The position numbers and the translations under genes were made by a program. A stretch of DNA of 64,000 bases. Origin: Porphyromonas vaginalis (lineage in GTDB: Bacteria; Bacteroidota; Bacteroidia; Bacteroidales; Porphyromonadaceae). A model generated the notes under the pieces. The model worked only from the letters and a program-made list of their open reading frames with translations. It had not been told where the DNA came from and ran no database searches. Where the stretch lies: the NCBI RefSeq assembly GCF_958301595.1, contig NZ_CATQJU010000001.1, forward strand, positions 2,294,001-2,358,000, read 5' to 3'. Each line of letters opens with the position of its first letter. Position 1 is the stretch's first letter. Positions 34,559 to 45,703 of the stretch are shown one piece after another.

Positions 34559-35272
34559 ATGTCACTATCTTCCAAAGCTTGGGATCGTCTTCTAGACTTT
34601 GTCCTCGGAGCCAATATGGCGCAAGTCAATCGTGTCGAGTGGCTCACCGATACGCTCTACCCCTTTCTCTCTATCACCGAGCTAGAGCAGCTCGCCACGG
34701 AGCCTCCCCACCGCTTCCTCTCGGTCAAAGTGCTCAACCATATAGCCAATCAAGAGATACGTCGTCACACCGAACTCCTAGCTATGGGCTCGGCAGGCAG
34801 CAGTCTCACAGGCTGCATAGCTACATGGGTCGGCATACCGACAGAGCTAGCGCAGTACAGCGTCAACCTCGTCCTCCTCATACAGAAGCTCGCCTACCTC
34901 TACGGCTGGAACGACTTCTACTCCTATGGAGCCGTAACGGCAGAGACCAAGGCACGTATCACCTTTATGATGGGCAGCATGCTAGGCATACGAGAGGCTG
35001 ACGCACTCCTGCGCAACGCTTGTCGTTCATATCAGGGACAGGTCTCCATAACGCCTATGCCCTACGTAGGCGACCGCTCCCCTATCGACAAAGTCATTGT
35101 AGAGATCTCAAAGCGTCTCTTGATACTCTCTGCCAAGGGAGGCGTCACCGCTTGGATCGGGCGCAAGGCTCCGCTCATCGGTGTAACCATCGGAGCCAGT
35201 ACCTCTTACCTCCTTGTCAAGCCTTCGCTCGTACGTCTCAAGGTGCTCCTACGTGACCTCATGCAGGAGTAA
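34559..35272 (+). CDS. EcsC-family-like protein
   Basis: This 237-aa protein has hydrophobic/amphipathic segments (GSAGSSLTGCIATWVGIPTELAQYSVNLVLLIQKLAYLYGW and GGVTAWIGRKAPLIGVTIGASTSYLLVK). The pattern of Gly-rich turn, IPTEL, IQKLAYLYG and terminal IGVTIGA matches the EcsC family. EcsC was named after a Bacillus ABC-transporter operon and its biochemical role is not known. It is 22 nt downstream of the FadL-like gene and probably in its operon. No signal peptide is present. Confidence 0.68.
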   Translation: MSLSSKAWDRLLDFVLGANMAQVNRVEWLTDTLYPFLSITELEQLATEPPHRFLSVKVLNHIANQEIRRHTELLAMGSAGSSLTGCIATWVGIPTELAQYSVNLVLLIQKLAYLYGWNDFYSYGAVTAETKARITFMMGSMLGIREADALLRNACRSYQGQVSITPMPYVGDRSPIDKVIVEISKRLLILSAKGGVTAWIGRKAPLIGVTIGASTSYLLVKPSLVRLKVLLRDLMQE

Positions 35273-35290
35273 TCTCAGAGACTTCGGCTC

Positions 35291-35321
35291 TTTGGTGCAT
35301 CTCAATAAATCCGTACCTTTG
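35291..35321 (+). promoter_or_regulatory. Promoter of the DUF4494 gene
   Basis: TTTG (35291-35294), 19-nt spacer, TACCTTTG (35314-35321): a near-perfect consensus. Confidence 0.78.
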
Positions 35322-35359
35322 CCCCACATCAATTCACTTTTTAGACGAATAGCAACTAT

Positions 35360-35812
35360 ATGGCCAATTGGTTTGAATGCAAGGTGACCTACGAGAAGAT
35401 GGTCGACAACGGAACGCCCAAGCGTACCTCCGAGGGGTACCTCGTACAGGGCGACACCTATACGGAGATAGAAGAGAGACTCACCAAGGAGCTCACGCCC
35501 TTTACCTCTCTAGGCGAACTCATCATCAATACGATCAAGCGGATCAAGCTCGCTGAGCTCTTCCTCTCTGATCACCCCGAGGACGATCGCTTCTATCGCT
35601 GCAAGGTCAACTTCATCTCTCTAGACGAAGCCAAAGGCATCGAGAAGCGCACCGCTGCAGCTATGATCGTACAGAGCGACAGCCTGCCCAATGCCCTCAA
35701 CCGCCTAGAGAAAGAGATGTCTACGACCCTCTCACCTTACGAGATAGCCTCCATCACCGAGACCATCATCATGGATGCGTGGCCGATAGACTTCTCTAAG
35801 CCCAACGAGTAA
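35360..35812 (+). CDS. DUF4494 protein
   Basis: This 150-aa cytosolic protein starts MANWFECKVTYEKMVDNGTPKRTSEGYLVQ, the signature of DUF4494, a small Bacteroidota-specific family of unknown function. The second half repeats the theme (YRCKVNFISLDEAKGIEKRTAAAMIVQSD), suggesting two related beta-alpha units. It stands alone between a strong promoter and a strong terminator, so it is a monocistronic gene. Confidence 0.85.
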   Translation: MANWFECKVTYEKMVDNGTPKRTSEGYLVQGDTYTEIEERLTKELTPFTSLGELIINTIKRIKLAELFLSDHPEDDRFYRCKVNFISLDEAKGIEKRTAAAMIVQSDSLPNALNRLEKEMSTTLSPYEIASITETIIMDAWPIDFSKPNE

Positions 35813-35825
35813 TAAATCCCTACTT

Positions 35826-35866
35826 CGAGACTGTTACCTAGAGACAGGTAGCAGTCTCTCTTTTTG
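35826..35866 (+). terminator. Terminator after the DUF4494 gene
   Basis: A GAGACTG-TACCT / AGGTA-CAGTCTC stem is followed by TCTTTTTG. Confidence 0.85.
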
Positions 35867-35898
35867 TATTGTACCAATCTCAAATTCCCCTACACATC

Positions 35899-36564
35899 AT
35901 GATCGCAGAGCGTCTAGCAGAGATACGGAGTCAGATACCAGAGCAGGTGCAGCTCGTGGCCGTCTCCAAGTTTCACCCCGTCGAGTCTGTCCGTGAGGCT
36001 TACGAAGCAGGTCAGCGACTCTTCGGCGAGAATCGTGCACAAGAGCTTGCCGAAAAAGCTCCCCAGCTCCCCGAAGACATCCAGTGGCACTTCATCGGCA
36101 CCCTCCAGCGCAACAAGGTCAAGAACATCGTCCCCTACGTCTCCCTCATCGAGAGCGTCGACTCCGAGTCACTCCTCCAGGAGATCGTCAAGCAGGCAAA
36201 TCGCTTCGACCGCCAGCTGCGCATCCTCCTGCAGTACAAGATAGCTCAGGAGGAGAGCAAGAGCGGACTAGACCACGCAGAGCTCCTAGCACTCGTAGAG
36301 CACTACCTAGCGACTCCCGAGTGGCGAGAGCGCATCACCATCTGTGGCTTGATGGGTATGGCGACGCTGACAGAAGACAAAGAGCAGATACGCCACGAGT
36401 TTGACACGCTCCGTGCGCTACAGACGGAGCTGCGAGAGCGTTACCCCGACATCTCATGGGACGAGCTCTCCATGGGCATGAGCAGTGACTGGCCCCTAGC
36501 CGTAGAGGCGGGCTCCACAATCGTACGCATCGGCACCGCCATCTTTGGTGAGCGACAATACTAG
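35899..36564 (+). CDS. YggS/PROSC-family pyridoxal-phosphate homeostasis protein
   Basis: This 221-aa PLP-binding protein has an alanine-racemase-like N-terminal barrel fold without a second domain. The PLP Lys is in VAVSKFHPVESV (about residue 25). LFGENRAQELAEKAPQL, WHFIGTLQRNKVKNI and the phosphate-binding LSMGMSSDWPLAVEAGSTIVRIGTAIFG complete the family pattern. YggS proteins buffer free PLP and affect amino-acid and vitamin B6 metabolism without a known catalytic reaction. The start was set at ATG 35899 (MIAERLAEI); a TTG ten codons upstream is possible but unlikely. Confidence 0.92.
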   Translation: MIAERLAEIRSQIPEQVQLVAVSKFHPVESVREAYEAGQRLFGENRAQELAEKAPQLPEDIQWHFIGTLQRNKVKNIVPYVSLIESVDSESLLQEIVKQANRFDRQLRILLQYKIAQEESKSGLDHAELLALVEHYLATPEWRERITICGLMGMATLTEDKEQIRHEFDTLRALQTELRERYPDISWDELSMGMSSDWPLAVEAGSTIVRIGTAIFGERQY

Positions 36565-36620
36565 TAGTAGCCCAGCCCTCCCCCATCATTCTCTGACGAA
36601 AGTCAGACGCCCCCCACGCA

Positions 36621-36667
36621 AGGAGACTTAATCGCTGATTAAATGCGGTTAAGTCTCCTCTCTTTTG
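36621..36667 (+). terminator. Terminator after the yggS-like gene
   Basis: A GGAGACTTAA / TTAAGTCTCC stem is followed by TCTCTTTT. Confidence 0.8.
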
Positions 36668-36814
36668 TCGTCTTCTCCCCTAAAAAACCTCTACTCCCCG
36701 AAAAGGGATCAGACTAGCATGATAAGCTGCTAAACAAGTCAAAGGTCCCCCCCACACAAACGAATGAGTCTAGTTTATCAACCTACTGAACCTTTGGGAT
36801 ACCAGCAGAAGGTC

Positions 36815-36846
36815 TTGATTCATACCTGCTTAAAGTCGTAAATTTG
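36815..36846 (+). promoter_or_regulatory. Promoter of the C10 protease gene
   Basis: TTG (36815-36817), 21-nt spacer, TAAATTTG (36839-36846), 34 nt before the ATG. Confidence 0.65.
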
Positions 36847-36879
36847 CATCGAAACATTTCTTAAACCTGTACAAGACTT

Positions 36880-39800
36880 ATGACTCGTCTCTTGACCCGA
36901 TGGCGACAATTGCTCGTCCTCACCCTCTTACTGCTTTGTAGCGTAGGCACTCTATCCGCACGCCCCTTAAGTGAGCGTCAGGCTCGACACCTAGCCGAGC
37001 AATTCTTCCTCCAGTCGACTCGCACGACCATGTCTCGTCCCATATCACAGCAGGGACTACAGCTCGTCTCAGCACCTGTACGAGACGCTAAAGGCTTGCA
37101 ACTACGCTCACTCACTGGCGAGGAGGCTCGCTACTATTACATATACAATAGAGGTAGCAATGAGGGCTTCGTCATCATCGCTGGCGATGACGAGCTGACA
37201 CCTTATATAGGATACGCCACTACGGGGCGGTTCATCGTAGAGGATATGCCCGAGCAACTAGCCGCTTTTCTCAAGGCATGCCAAGAGCGTATCGATGAGC
37301 TAGTCTCTAGTATCAGCTATCATCAGGCACTACAGCCGACACGCCCCAGAGCCTCCGAGCCGACACAGATTGCTCCTCTACTGGGAAACATACAGTGGAA
37401 TCAGAGTGCCCCTTGGAATAATCAGACACCCGTCGTCGATGGTGAGCATACACCCGTAGGTTGTGTCGCAATCGCCTATACACAAGTGATGCGCTACTAC
37501 CAGTGGCCTACACAAGGCGAGGGAACCTTCTCCTATACAGAAAAAAGAAGTGACCGCCAGCATAGTGTAGACTACGAGTCTACTACGTATGACTGGGCGC
37601 ACATGCCTGAGCGGTATGCTGATCCATCACAAGCCACCGAAGAGGAGACCAACGCGCTCTCGACGCTTGCTTACCATGCTGGCGTTGCTGTTGAGATGAT
37701 GTACGCACCTCGTGGCAGTGGAGCTTCTATGCCCTATGTAGACCGTGCTTTACGCGAACACTTTCGCTACGACAAGCGCGTGAGCTTCAAGAACCGAGTA
37801 AACTATACGCAGGCTACCTGGGAGCAGCTACTACGTAATGAGTTAATTGCCGCTCGCCCTATTGTCTATAGTGGCTATGGTCATGGTGGTCACGCCTTTG
37901 TCTGTGATGGGTATGATGCGAATGGTCTCTTTCACATCAACTGGGGCTGGGGAGGCATGAGCGATGGCTACTTCAACCTCAACTACCTGGTTCCTTCAGA
38001 TCTAGGCATCGGTGGTGGTGCTGGTGGTGGCTATAGCCTAGGGCAGGGAGCGGTCGTCGGGATTATGCCTGATCGTCAGGGCACCTCGCAGCGACCGGAG
38101 TCTTCCGTAGTCACCACGTGGCGCTTCAGTATGCTCTTTGACAAAGGCACACTAGATGCCACAGCAGACTACATAGTAGCTCTCGTAGACGATGCAACCC
38201 CATACGATGACCTCATTACCTATGGTGTCACACGCCTAGGCTCTACCGATACGACTTACCTCGATCAGTACGCACGCAACGCTCATATAGAGAGCCTCTA
38301 TCTGTCTGACACTATTACATCTCAAAAGCTCCAACTCAGTGGCTATATAAACGAGGGTACGTGGGACTTCTTCCTCGCCTATCGAGCTAAAGACGTAGCT
38401 GGTACTGCTTCTTGGAGACCTTGTGGGCAGCATGAGCGTGCTAAGGATCAGTATCGTCGCACCTTTACCATCTCACGAGAGGGCGATGGCTCCTATACAG
38501 CTACTGAAGATGCTAGTGCTAATCAACCTAAGCTAGAGCTCGTCGCTGGATCTGCTCAGAGCAAGATCGCAGGCTATGAGAAGAGCCAAGTCTCCCTCCA
38601 GCTGCGGAATACAGGACGTGTCGAGTACTTTGAGCAGTTATACCTCTTCGCCCGTAAGTCTGGCGAAAAGATGTTTCAACCGCTCCTCAATCTCCTTCCA
38701 GCCATTGAGGCTGGTGGTCAGAAACGTATGACCTTTGACATAGAGCGCTTCCCCTATGGTTCAGGATATGTAGAGCTACTGGTTGGCTATTTCGAGGGAG
38801 AGCGCTTTACCCCCCTCTGGTCTAATACGGTCTCCGTCCAGCCAGCGACCGATATACGCACGGCTTACGTCCTCTCATCGGATCAGCCCGTCACGGCCAA
38901 CCTATCTACTGGAGCCCTCTCGCAGATACGCATACGCAATGTCGGGACGACAACGGCTCCTTTGCAAGGAGACCTCTACTATCGCTGGGAACTTAGCAAG
39001 GGCGACAACAAAGCTTCATCAGAGTGGACAACGATAACTCCTATCTCAGCTGGAGGCGAAGCCACCTTCACACCTAATCTAGAGCGCGAGCTTCAGAAAG
39101 TCAATGCTCAGGAAGGCGATGAGATTACGCTCACAGCGACCTTTGTAGTGCTTTACAATGAGGGAAAGTCTTACAGCTACATCCCTTTGCTAGAGCAGGG
39201 CTCACTAGCAGTCACCTGTACGAAAGACCGCATCATCGGCGACGGCATCATCACGATGACCACGACGAAACTAGTCGGAGAGACGATTCAGCTAGGTTAC
39301 GAGGCAGACAAAGATGTCTCCGTTGAGGGGGCTGAGCTGATAGATGATTCAGAGCGGTTCATGCGACGATACAGAGTCACCAATCAGCAAATAACTCTGC
39401 GTGGAAATATCACAGCATTATTTTGTTTTACACAGGGATTGACTGATATAGATGTTTCCCAGTGTAGCTCCTTAAGCGAACTTTACTGCTTTGCCAACGA
39501 AATCAAGGGGAAGTCAATGCTACAACTGGTCAATAGCTTACCTGATCGTACAGGACTAAAGAATGGCACCTTAGTTGTCTACTCAGATGGCTCTCTCGGG
39601 GCAGAAGGCAATGTGTGTCTGAAAAGCGATGTCGCCATAGCTAGGGCGAAGAATTGGGACGTAAGACAACTGGTGAAATATAATGAACTAGAGTTACACC
39701 CCTACGACGGCGAGGACCCGACAAAGACCTTTGCCGTAACACTGACTCAGGGCGACAATGGATCCATCTCAGCCACCGGCGCAGACGATCTTAATGCCGT

Positions 39801-40947
39801 ACTAGAGGGTACCGAGCTAACCATCACAGATCACCCCGACGAAGACTACCTACTAGTCGCTCTGACGGCCAACGGCGAAGACATCCTAGTAACGAAGAAG
39901 CTGAGCGTCCGGGAAGACTCTGAGATCAAGGCGACCTTTGCGAAGAAGAGCTATACCGTGACATTCTCGACGGAAGGCGAAGGCGAAAACAAGCTCACAG
40001 CTACTAGAAATGGGGAGCCCTTTACCTCTGGAAGCCCAGCTCATGAAGGCGACAAGATCGTCATCACAGCTCAGCCTGCTGAGGGGTACCAGATAGACAA
40101 GTGGCTCGTTGGCAAGGAAGAGATAGAGTTCACTCCCTATACGGGTCAGACGACCTTCGAGTGTACCGTCGGCACGGCAGATGTTTTAATCAAGGCGACC
40201 TTTGCGAAGAAGAGCTATACTGTGACATTCTCGACGGAAAGCGAAGGCGAAAACAAGCTCACAGCTACTAGAAATGGGGAGCCCTTTACCTCTGGAAGCC
40301 CAGCTCATGAAGGCGACAAGATCGTCATCACAGCTCAGCCTGCTGAGGGGTACCAGATAGACAAGTGGCTCATTGGCAAGGAAGAGATAGAGTTCACTCC
40401 CTATACGGGTCAGACGACCTTCGAGTGTACCGTCGGCACGGCAGATGTTTTAATCAAGGCAACCTTTGCGAAGAAGACCTACCCTGTGACACTGGCATAC
40501 AATGAACATGGGACAATTTCCATCGTGGAGCCTGTGGACCTAGAGACAGTGCCATACGGTACGACTCTGACGGTCCAGGCTACGGGCAAAAATGCACAGT
40601 GCGAGCTGACCGCTCTGACAGCCAACGGCGAAGATATCCTAAGCTCTAAGAAATTCACCGTCAAAGAAGCCACCGAAGTGCAGGCAACCTTCGTAGACCA
40701 TACGAGTGTAGAGACAATCGCTGGGAACGCCGTCCGTATCTATCCGAATCCAGCACAGACGTTTGTCCTGATCGAGGGCTTGCAACCAGCTAGCCAGGTC
40801 TCGCTCTACAGTATGGATGGCAAGCAGCTGTACACGGGTCAGACAGACCAGCAAGGGACTCTGCGAATTGACCTAACCGCTCTGAGCGATGGTGTCTACC
40901 TCCTCGTAGGTGAGGGGTGGCAAAAGCGTTTAGTCGTCAAGCAATAG
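36880..40947 (+). CDS. C10-family (streptopain/PrtT-like) cysteine protease with T9SS sorting domain
   Basis: This 1355-aa secreted protease has a signal peptide (about 1-27), a Spi-like propeptide (about 30-150), then the C10 domain. The catalytic Cys is probably 195 (TPVGCVAIAYTQVMRYY) and His 338 (GYGHGGHAFVCDGYD), with the following INWGWGG motif. After beta-rich regions there is a short LRR-like block (about 840-930), then InlB-type beta-grasp repeats, of which two 88-aa units (about 1018-1193) are nearly identical. A type A C-terminal sorting domain ends the protein (VRIYPNPAQTFVLIEG ... RLVVKQ). Export by T9SS and a role in host-protein degradation are inferred. Confidence 0.9.
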   Translation: MTRLLTRWRQLLVLTLLLLCSVGTLSARPLSERQARHLAEQFFLQSTRTTMSRPISQQGLQLVSAPVRDAKGLQLRSLTGEEARYYYIYNRGSNEGFVIIAGDDELTPYIGYATTGRFIVEDMPEQLAAFLKACQERIDELVSSISYHQALQPTRPRASEPTQIAPLLGNIQWNQSAPWNNQTPVVDGEHTPVGCVAIAYTQVMRYYQWPTQGEGTFSYTEKRSDRQHSVDYESTTYDWAHMPERYADPSQATEEETNALSTLAYHAGVAVEMMYAPRGSGASMPYVDRALREHFRYDKRVSFKNRVNYTQATWEQLLRNELIAARPIVYSGYGHGGHAFVCDGYDANGLFHINWGWGGMSDGYFNLNYLVPSDLGIGGGAGGGYSLGQGAVVGIMPDRQGTSQRPESSVVTTWRFSMLFDKGTLDATADYIVALVDDATPYDDLITYGVTRLGSTDTTYLDQYARNAHIESLYLSDTITSQKLQLSGYINEGTWDFFLAYRAKDVAGTASWRPCGQHERAKDQYRRTFTISREGDGSYTATEDASANQPKLELVAGSAQSKIAGYEKSQVSLQLRNTGRVEYFEQLYLFARKSGEKMFQPLLNLLPAIEAGGQKRMTFDIERFPYGSGYVELLVGYFEGERFTPLWSNTVSVQPATDIRTAYVLSSDQPVTANLSTGALSQIRIRNVGTTTAPLQGDLYYRWELSKGDNKASSEWTTITPISAGGEATFTPNLERELQKVNAQEGDEITLTATFVVLYNEGKSYSYIPLLEQGSLAVTCTKDRIIGDGIITMTTTKLVGETIQLGYEADKDVSVEGAELIDDSERFMRRYRVTNQQITLRGNITALFCFTQGLTDIDVSQCSSLSELYCFANEIKGKSMLQLVNSLPDRTGLKNGTLVVYSDGSLGAEGNVCLKSDVAIARAKNWDVRQLVKYNELELHPYDGEDPTKTFAVTLTQGDNGSISATGADDLNAVLEGTELTITDHPDEDYLLVALTANGEDILVTKKLSVREDSEIKATFAKKSYTVTFSTEGEGENKLTATRNGEPFTSGSPAHEGDKIVITAQPAEGYQIDKWLVGKEEIEFTPYTGQTTFECTVGTADVLIKATFAKKSYTVTFSTESEGENKLTATRNGEPFTSGSPAHEGDKIVITAQPAEGYQIDKWLIGKEEIEFTPYTGQTTFECTVGTADVLIKATFAKKTYPVTLAYNEHGTISIVEPVDLETVPYGTTLTVQATGKNAQCELTALTANGEDILSSKKFTVKEATEVQATFVDHTSVETIAGNAVRIYPNPAQTFVLIEGLQPASQVSLYSMDGKQLYTGQTDQQGTLRIDLTALSDGVYLLVGEGWQKRLVVKQ
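39931..40458 (+). repeat. Two nearly identical 264-bp in-frame tandem repeats in the C10 protease gene
   Basis: Units at 39931-40194 and 40195-40458 differ at only a few bases. Each encodes 88 residues beginning ATFAKKSYTVTFST. The first 24 bp of a third, divergent unit follow at 40459. Confidence 0.9.
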
Positions 40948-40974
40948 ACGATAAACAGCTACTAAGAGGCTGCT

Positions 40975-41020
40975 ACATTGCGATGGACTCCATCACTGCA
41001 ATGTAGCAGTCTCTTTTTGT
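40975..41020 (+). terminator. Terminator after the C10 protease gene
   Basis: A GGCTGCTACATTGC / GCAATGTAGCAGTC stem is followed by TCTTTTTG. Confidence 0.88.
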
Positions 41021-41125
41021 GTCCTCCCACTTGGCACTGCAGTTTCTCCTAGAGGAAACTGGAGTTTCTTCCGCATGAAACTGGAGTTTCTTCCGCATGA
41101 AACTGGAGTTTCACCCCTATGAAAC
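41020..41125. repeat. 22-bp palindrome array 4
   Basis: 18-nt dyads start at 41042, 41064, 41086 and 41108 (GTTTCTTCCGCATGAAAC type, TGGA spacers), preceded by a degenerate unit at 41020 ending TTGGCAC. The array lies exactly between the terminators of two convergent genes. Confidence 0.8.
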
Positions 41126-41126
41126 T

Positions 41127-41160
41127 AAAAAGGGAGACCCACCGACGGTGGATCTCCCTC
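41127..41160 (-). terminator. Terminator of maeB
   Basis: Read on the minus strand, a GGGAGATCCACC / GGTGGGTCTCCC stem is followed by TTTTT. Confidence 0.85.
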
Positions 41161-41183
41161 TTATTGTCGTATGGCGCGACGGA

Positions 41184-43460
<2,277 letters not shown>

Positions 43461-43531
43461 TATGCTATCTTATAGTATGATACATAGTTCTCCGTGGCAA
43501 GTATTTCGCCTCACTTACTGAAGAACGCATA

Positions 43532-43539
43532 CAAAGCTA
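43532..43539 (-). promoter_or_regulatory. -7 box before maeB
   Basis: TAGCTTTG on the minus strand, 72 nt before the ATG; no clear -33 box. Confidence 0.45.
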
Positions 43540-43568
43540 CAACTTTTGCGCCACTCTAGAGCGCATCG

Positions 43569-44759
43569 CTAGAGAATTGTCCAGTTGTTGCGAAAGGTGA
43601 GTGTCAGGGAGATCATGTGGCTCAGCTGGCTCCGTATGGCGGTGCGCTGACTCCACCAGAGCGCACCCTCTAGGCGCAACGCCCCGAAGCTGGGAATGGG
43701 TACTTCTAGTGCTGGATAAACGCCTAGTCGCCACTGCTCCTCGGCTGTACGAGCGGACGCTAGGAGCGGCCCCCCATAGGGTGCATAGTAGCGGTGCACG
43801 TAAGTGGCATCTGTCGCTAGTCGCAGCATCTTGTGTCGCCAAGCTAAGCGACCATAGAGAGCGTATCCGAGCGGTGGCTCAGCCTTGCCGTCACGGAGCG
43901 AGGAGCCTAAGAGGTGCAAAGCGCCTTCGACCGCACCCTGCGTGGCATACTTATATTGTGTAGTCACCCCAGCGGCACCAGCTAAGTAGGTGTGTAGCGT
44001 GTCTGGAAGCGACATCTGCTGTATCTCTCCTGCCCGATGATGCGCCGTAGCTTGCAACTCTAGTTGCGTCTTCCAGCTTTCACTGCTGTGGAGCTGATAA
44101 GCTGTGGATAGTAGGGCTGAAAAAGCCTCCTGATGAGTCTCTCCAGGGAAGATAAAGCCTTGCCAATCCACAAGAGCTTCTAGCGCAAAGCGAGGATAGC
44201 GCAGCTGAATCATTGCCCCCTGCGCAGGGTCTCGTGTGAAGCTGTACTCGGGATCGTAGAGCGGTGAGACGAGCGAGAGCAACCCATCTTGATCGATCGT
44301 AGAGGAGGCGACACCTCGCAGTGCCACTGTCTGCGCTCCGAGGAGTGTCCCCATCGAGACGGTGACATGGTCATTTGGCCTGTATTGTAGGGAGAGGATA
44401 GGACGTAGATGCACGCCACTCCCCTGCTCCTTAGGGTCACCGCTCCAGTGTGGCAAGTGGTCGTACCACCCACCTCGTGGATAGCGCTGTGCACCTAGTA
44501 AAGTGAGGTTGTAGACGCCCCCCACGAGACGCACCTGACGATGCTCGAGTGCCACCGTGGGAGCCAATTCCCACCCGGGGAGCGTATAGCCGAGCTGGTA
44601 GTCGGCGTGGTACTCATTATTGCGAAAGAAGGTCACCGCATCTACCCCCACACTCAGACGCAGGGAGTCCGCACCCCGCTCTGCGGCATTGCTGGCAGAG
44701 AGTACGGAGATCGGGGCTAGCAGTAGGAGGAGCGTCCCCAGTAGCTGTCTCGCTTTCAT
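43569..44759 (-). CDS. Predicted outer-membrane beta-barrel protein of unknown function
   Basis: This 396-aa protein has a signal peptide (MKARQLLGTLLLLLAPISVLSA). The rest alternates polar and hydrophobic residues with many aromatic girdle residues (LRPILSLQYRPNDHVTVSMGTLLG, FALEALVDWQGFIFPG, YALYGRLAWRHKMLRLATDATYVHRYYAPYGG) and ends LTFRNNWTIL, a pattern of outer-membrane barrels. No family is recognised. The start was placed at 44759, where ATG shares one base with the TGA of the methyltransferase gene (TGATG), implying translational coupling. A longer reading frame extends upstream, but it runs inside the methyltransferase gene. Confidence 0.72.
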   Translation of the reverse strand: MKARQLLGTLLLLLAPISVLSASNAAERGADSLRLSVGVDAVTFFRNNEYHADYQLGYTLPGWELAPTVALEHRQVRLVGGVYNLTLLGAQRYPRGGWYDHLPHWSGDPKEQGSGVHLRPILSLQYRPNDHVTVSMGTLLGAQTVALRGVASSTIDQDGLLSLVSPLYDPEYSFTRDPAQGAMIQLRYPRFALEALVDWQGFIFPGETHQEAFSALLSTAYQLHSSESWKTQLELQATAHHRAGEIQQMSLPDTLHTYLAGAAGVTTQYKYATQGAVEGALHLLGSSLRDGKAEPPLGYALYGRLAWRHKMLRLATDATYVHRYYAPYGGPLLASARTAEEQWRLGVYPALEVPIPSFGALRLEGALWWSQRTAIRSQLSHMISLTLTFRNNWTIL

Positions 44760-45691
44760 CACGCCTGACGAACGAAGTGGTAGAGCAGTGCACTCGCTCT
44801 CATCGGGGTAAAGAGAGAGCGTATGTGGTAGGAGAAGCCGACGCCAAAGGCTTTGAGCCAAGTAATGAAGTTGATACGCCCCCCCTGGTTGTAGCTTTCG
44901 CTCAGCAGTGCAATGTAGTAGACATCTAGTCGCTGCGGGCGAATCTTCTTTAGGGTGAAGTGGTGCGCCTCCACCGTTTGTCGCATAGAGTGTGGCGTAA
45001 AGTGCCACAGGTGACGCGGCACATCGTAAGCGGCCCAGAGCGCACGGTAGTAGCTAGCGTCAAAGCTCTGCGCATTAGGCACAGCGATGCAGAGCGTCCC
45101 CCCAGGCTTGAGTAGCTGTTGGTACATCTCCAGTTGATCGGCAAGATCTGGGAGATGCTCTAGGCTATGCCACAGGCAGATAAGGTCTAGCTGACCTGAT
45201 AGTTCGGAGTGGTACGCCACAAACTCTTGGGTCGTGGCAAAGAGTTGCTCGCTGGGGATCTGCTGAGCGCACAGCTCTCGTGCTGCCTTGCTCTGCTCCA
45301 CGACATACGCCTTGCACCCTCGCTCCTGCATAGCGTGGGCAAAGGCTCCGACGCCCGCCCCGACCTCCAGCATCATCTGCGGAGCTGTCGCACAAAGCTT
45401 GCGAGCGGTCCGAACCCGCCGTCCCGTGCGGTAGCGCTTCACCGCACGATAGATGCGAGCCATACCGCCCCGCCCCTCTGTCTGATGACTCAGATATTCG
45501 GAGCTGTCGTAGTAGTGCCCTAGCTCCTCTGCGGGAGGTGGCGTCAAGGTCTGTAGCAGTCCACACTGGTTGCAGCGACCTATGGCATATCGCTCGTGCG
45601 AGACGAGGTGGTCCTCACACTCCCACAGCTCGGTATAGCTGCTATTATGGCAGTGTGGGCAGGTTTGATCGGAGAGACTACATGCTATCAT
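44759..45691 (-). CDS. Class I SAM methyltransferase with N-terminal zinc-ribbon-like motif
   Basis: This 310-aa protein has two Cys pairs at the N-terminus (CPHC at about 11-14 and CNQC at about 40-43) that may bind zinc. A Rossmann methyltransferase domain follows, with motif I MLEVGAGVGAFA (about 106-117), an acidic residue in AYVVEQSK, CLWHSLEHLPD and LLKPGGTLCIAVPN. C-methyltransferases acting on nucleotide sugars and several surface-polymer enzymes share this architecture, but the substrate is unknown. It sits between mazG (12-nt gap) and a barrel gene, all on the minus strand. Confidence 0.83.
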   Translation of the reverse strand: MIACSLSDQTCPHCHNSSYTELWECEDHLVSHERYAIGRCNQCGLLQTLTPPPAEELGHYYDSSEYLSHQTEGRGGMARIYRAVKRYRTGRRVRTARKLCATAPQMMLEVGAGVGAFAHAMQERGCKAYVVEQSKAARELCAQQIPSEQLFATTQEFVAYHSELSGQLDLICLWHSLEHLPDLADQLEMYQQLLKPGGTLCIAVPNAQSFDASYYRALWAAYDVPRHLWHFTPHSMRQTVEAHHFTLKKIRPQRLDVYYIALLSESYNQGGRINFITWLKAFGVGFSYHIRSLFTPMRASALLYHFVRQA

Positions 45692-45703
45692 AGCTAGACG
45701 GGA

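Noticed and set aside
41035-41125. Terminator hairpins only
   Set aside because: The short palindromes here resemble terminators, but they continue at a fixed 22-bp period without T-runs; the real terminators are on each side.
44760-45008. N-terminal extension of the barrel gene
   Set aside because: The extra 83 codons lie inside the methyltransferase gene; a signal peptide begins exactly at the ATG at 44759.
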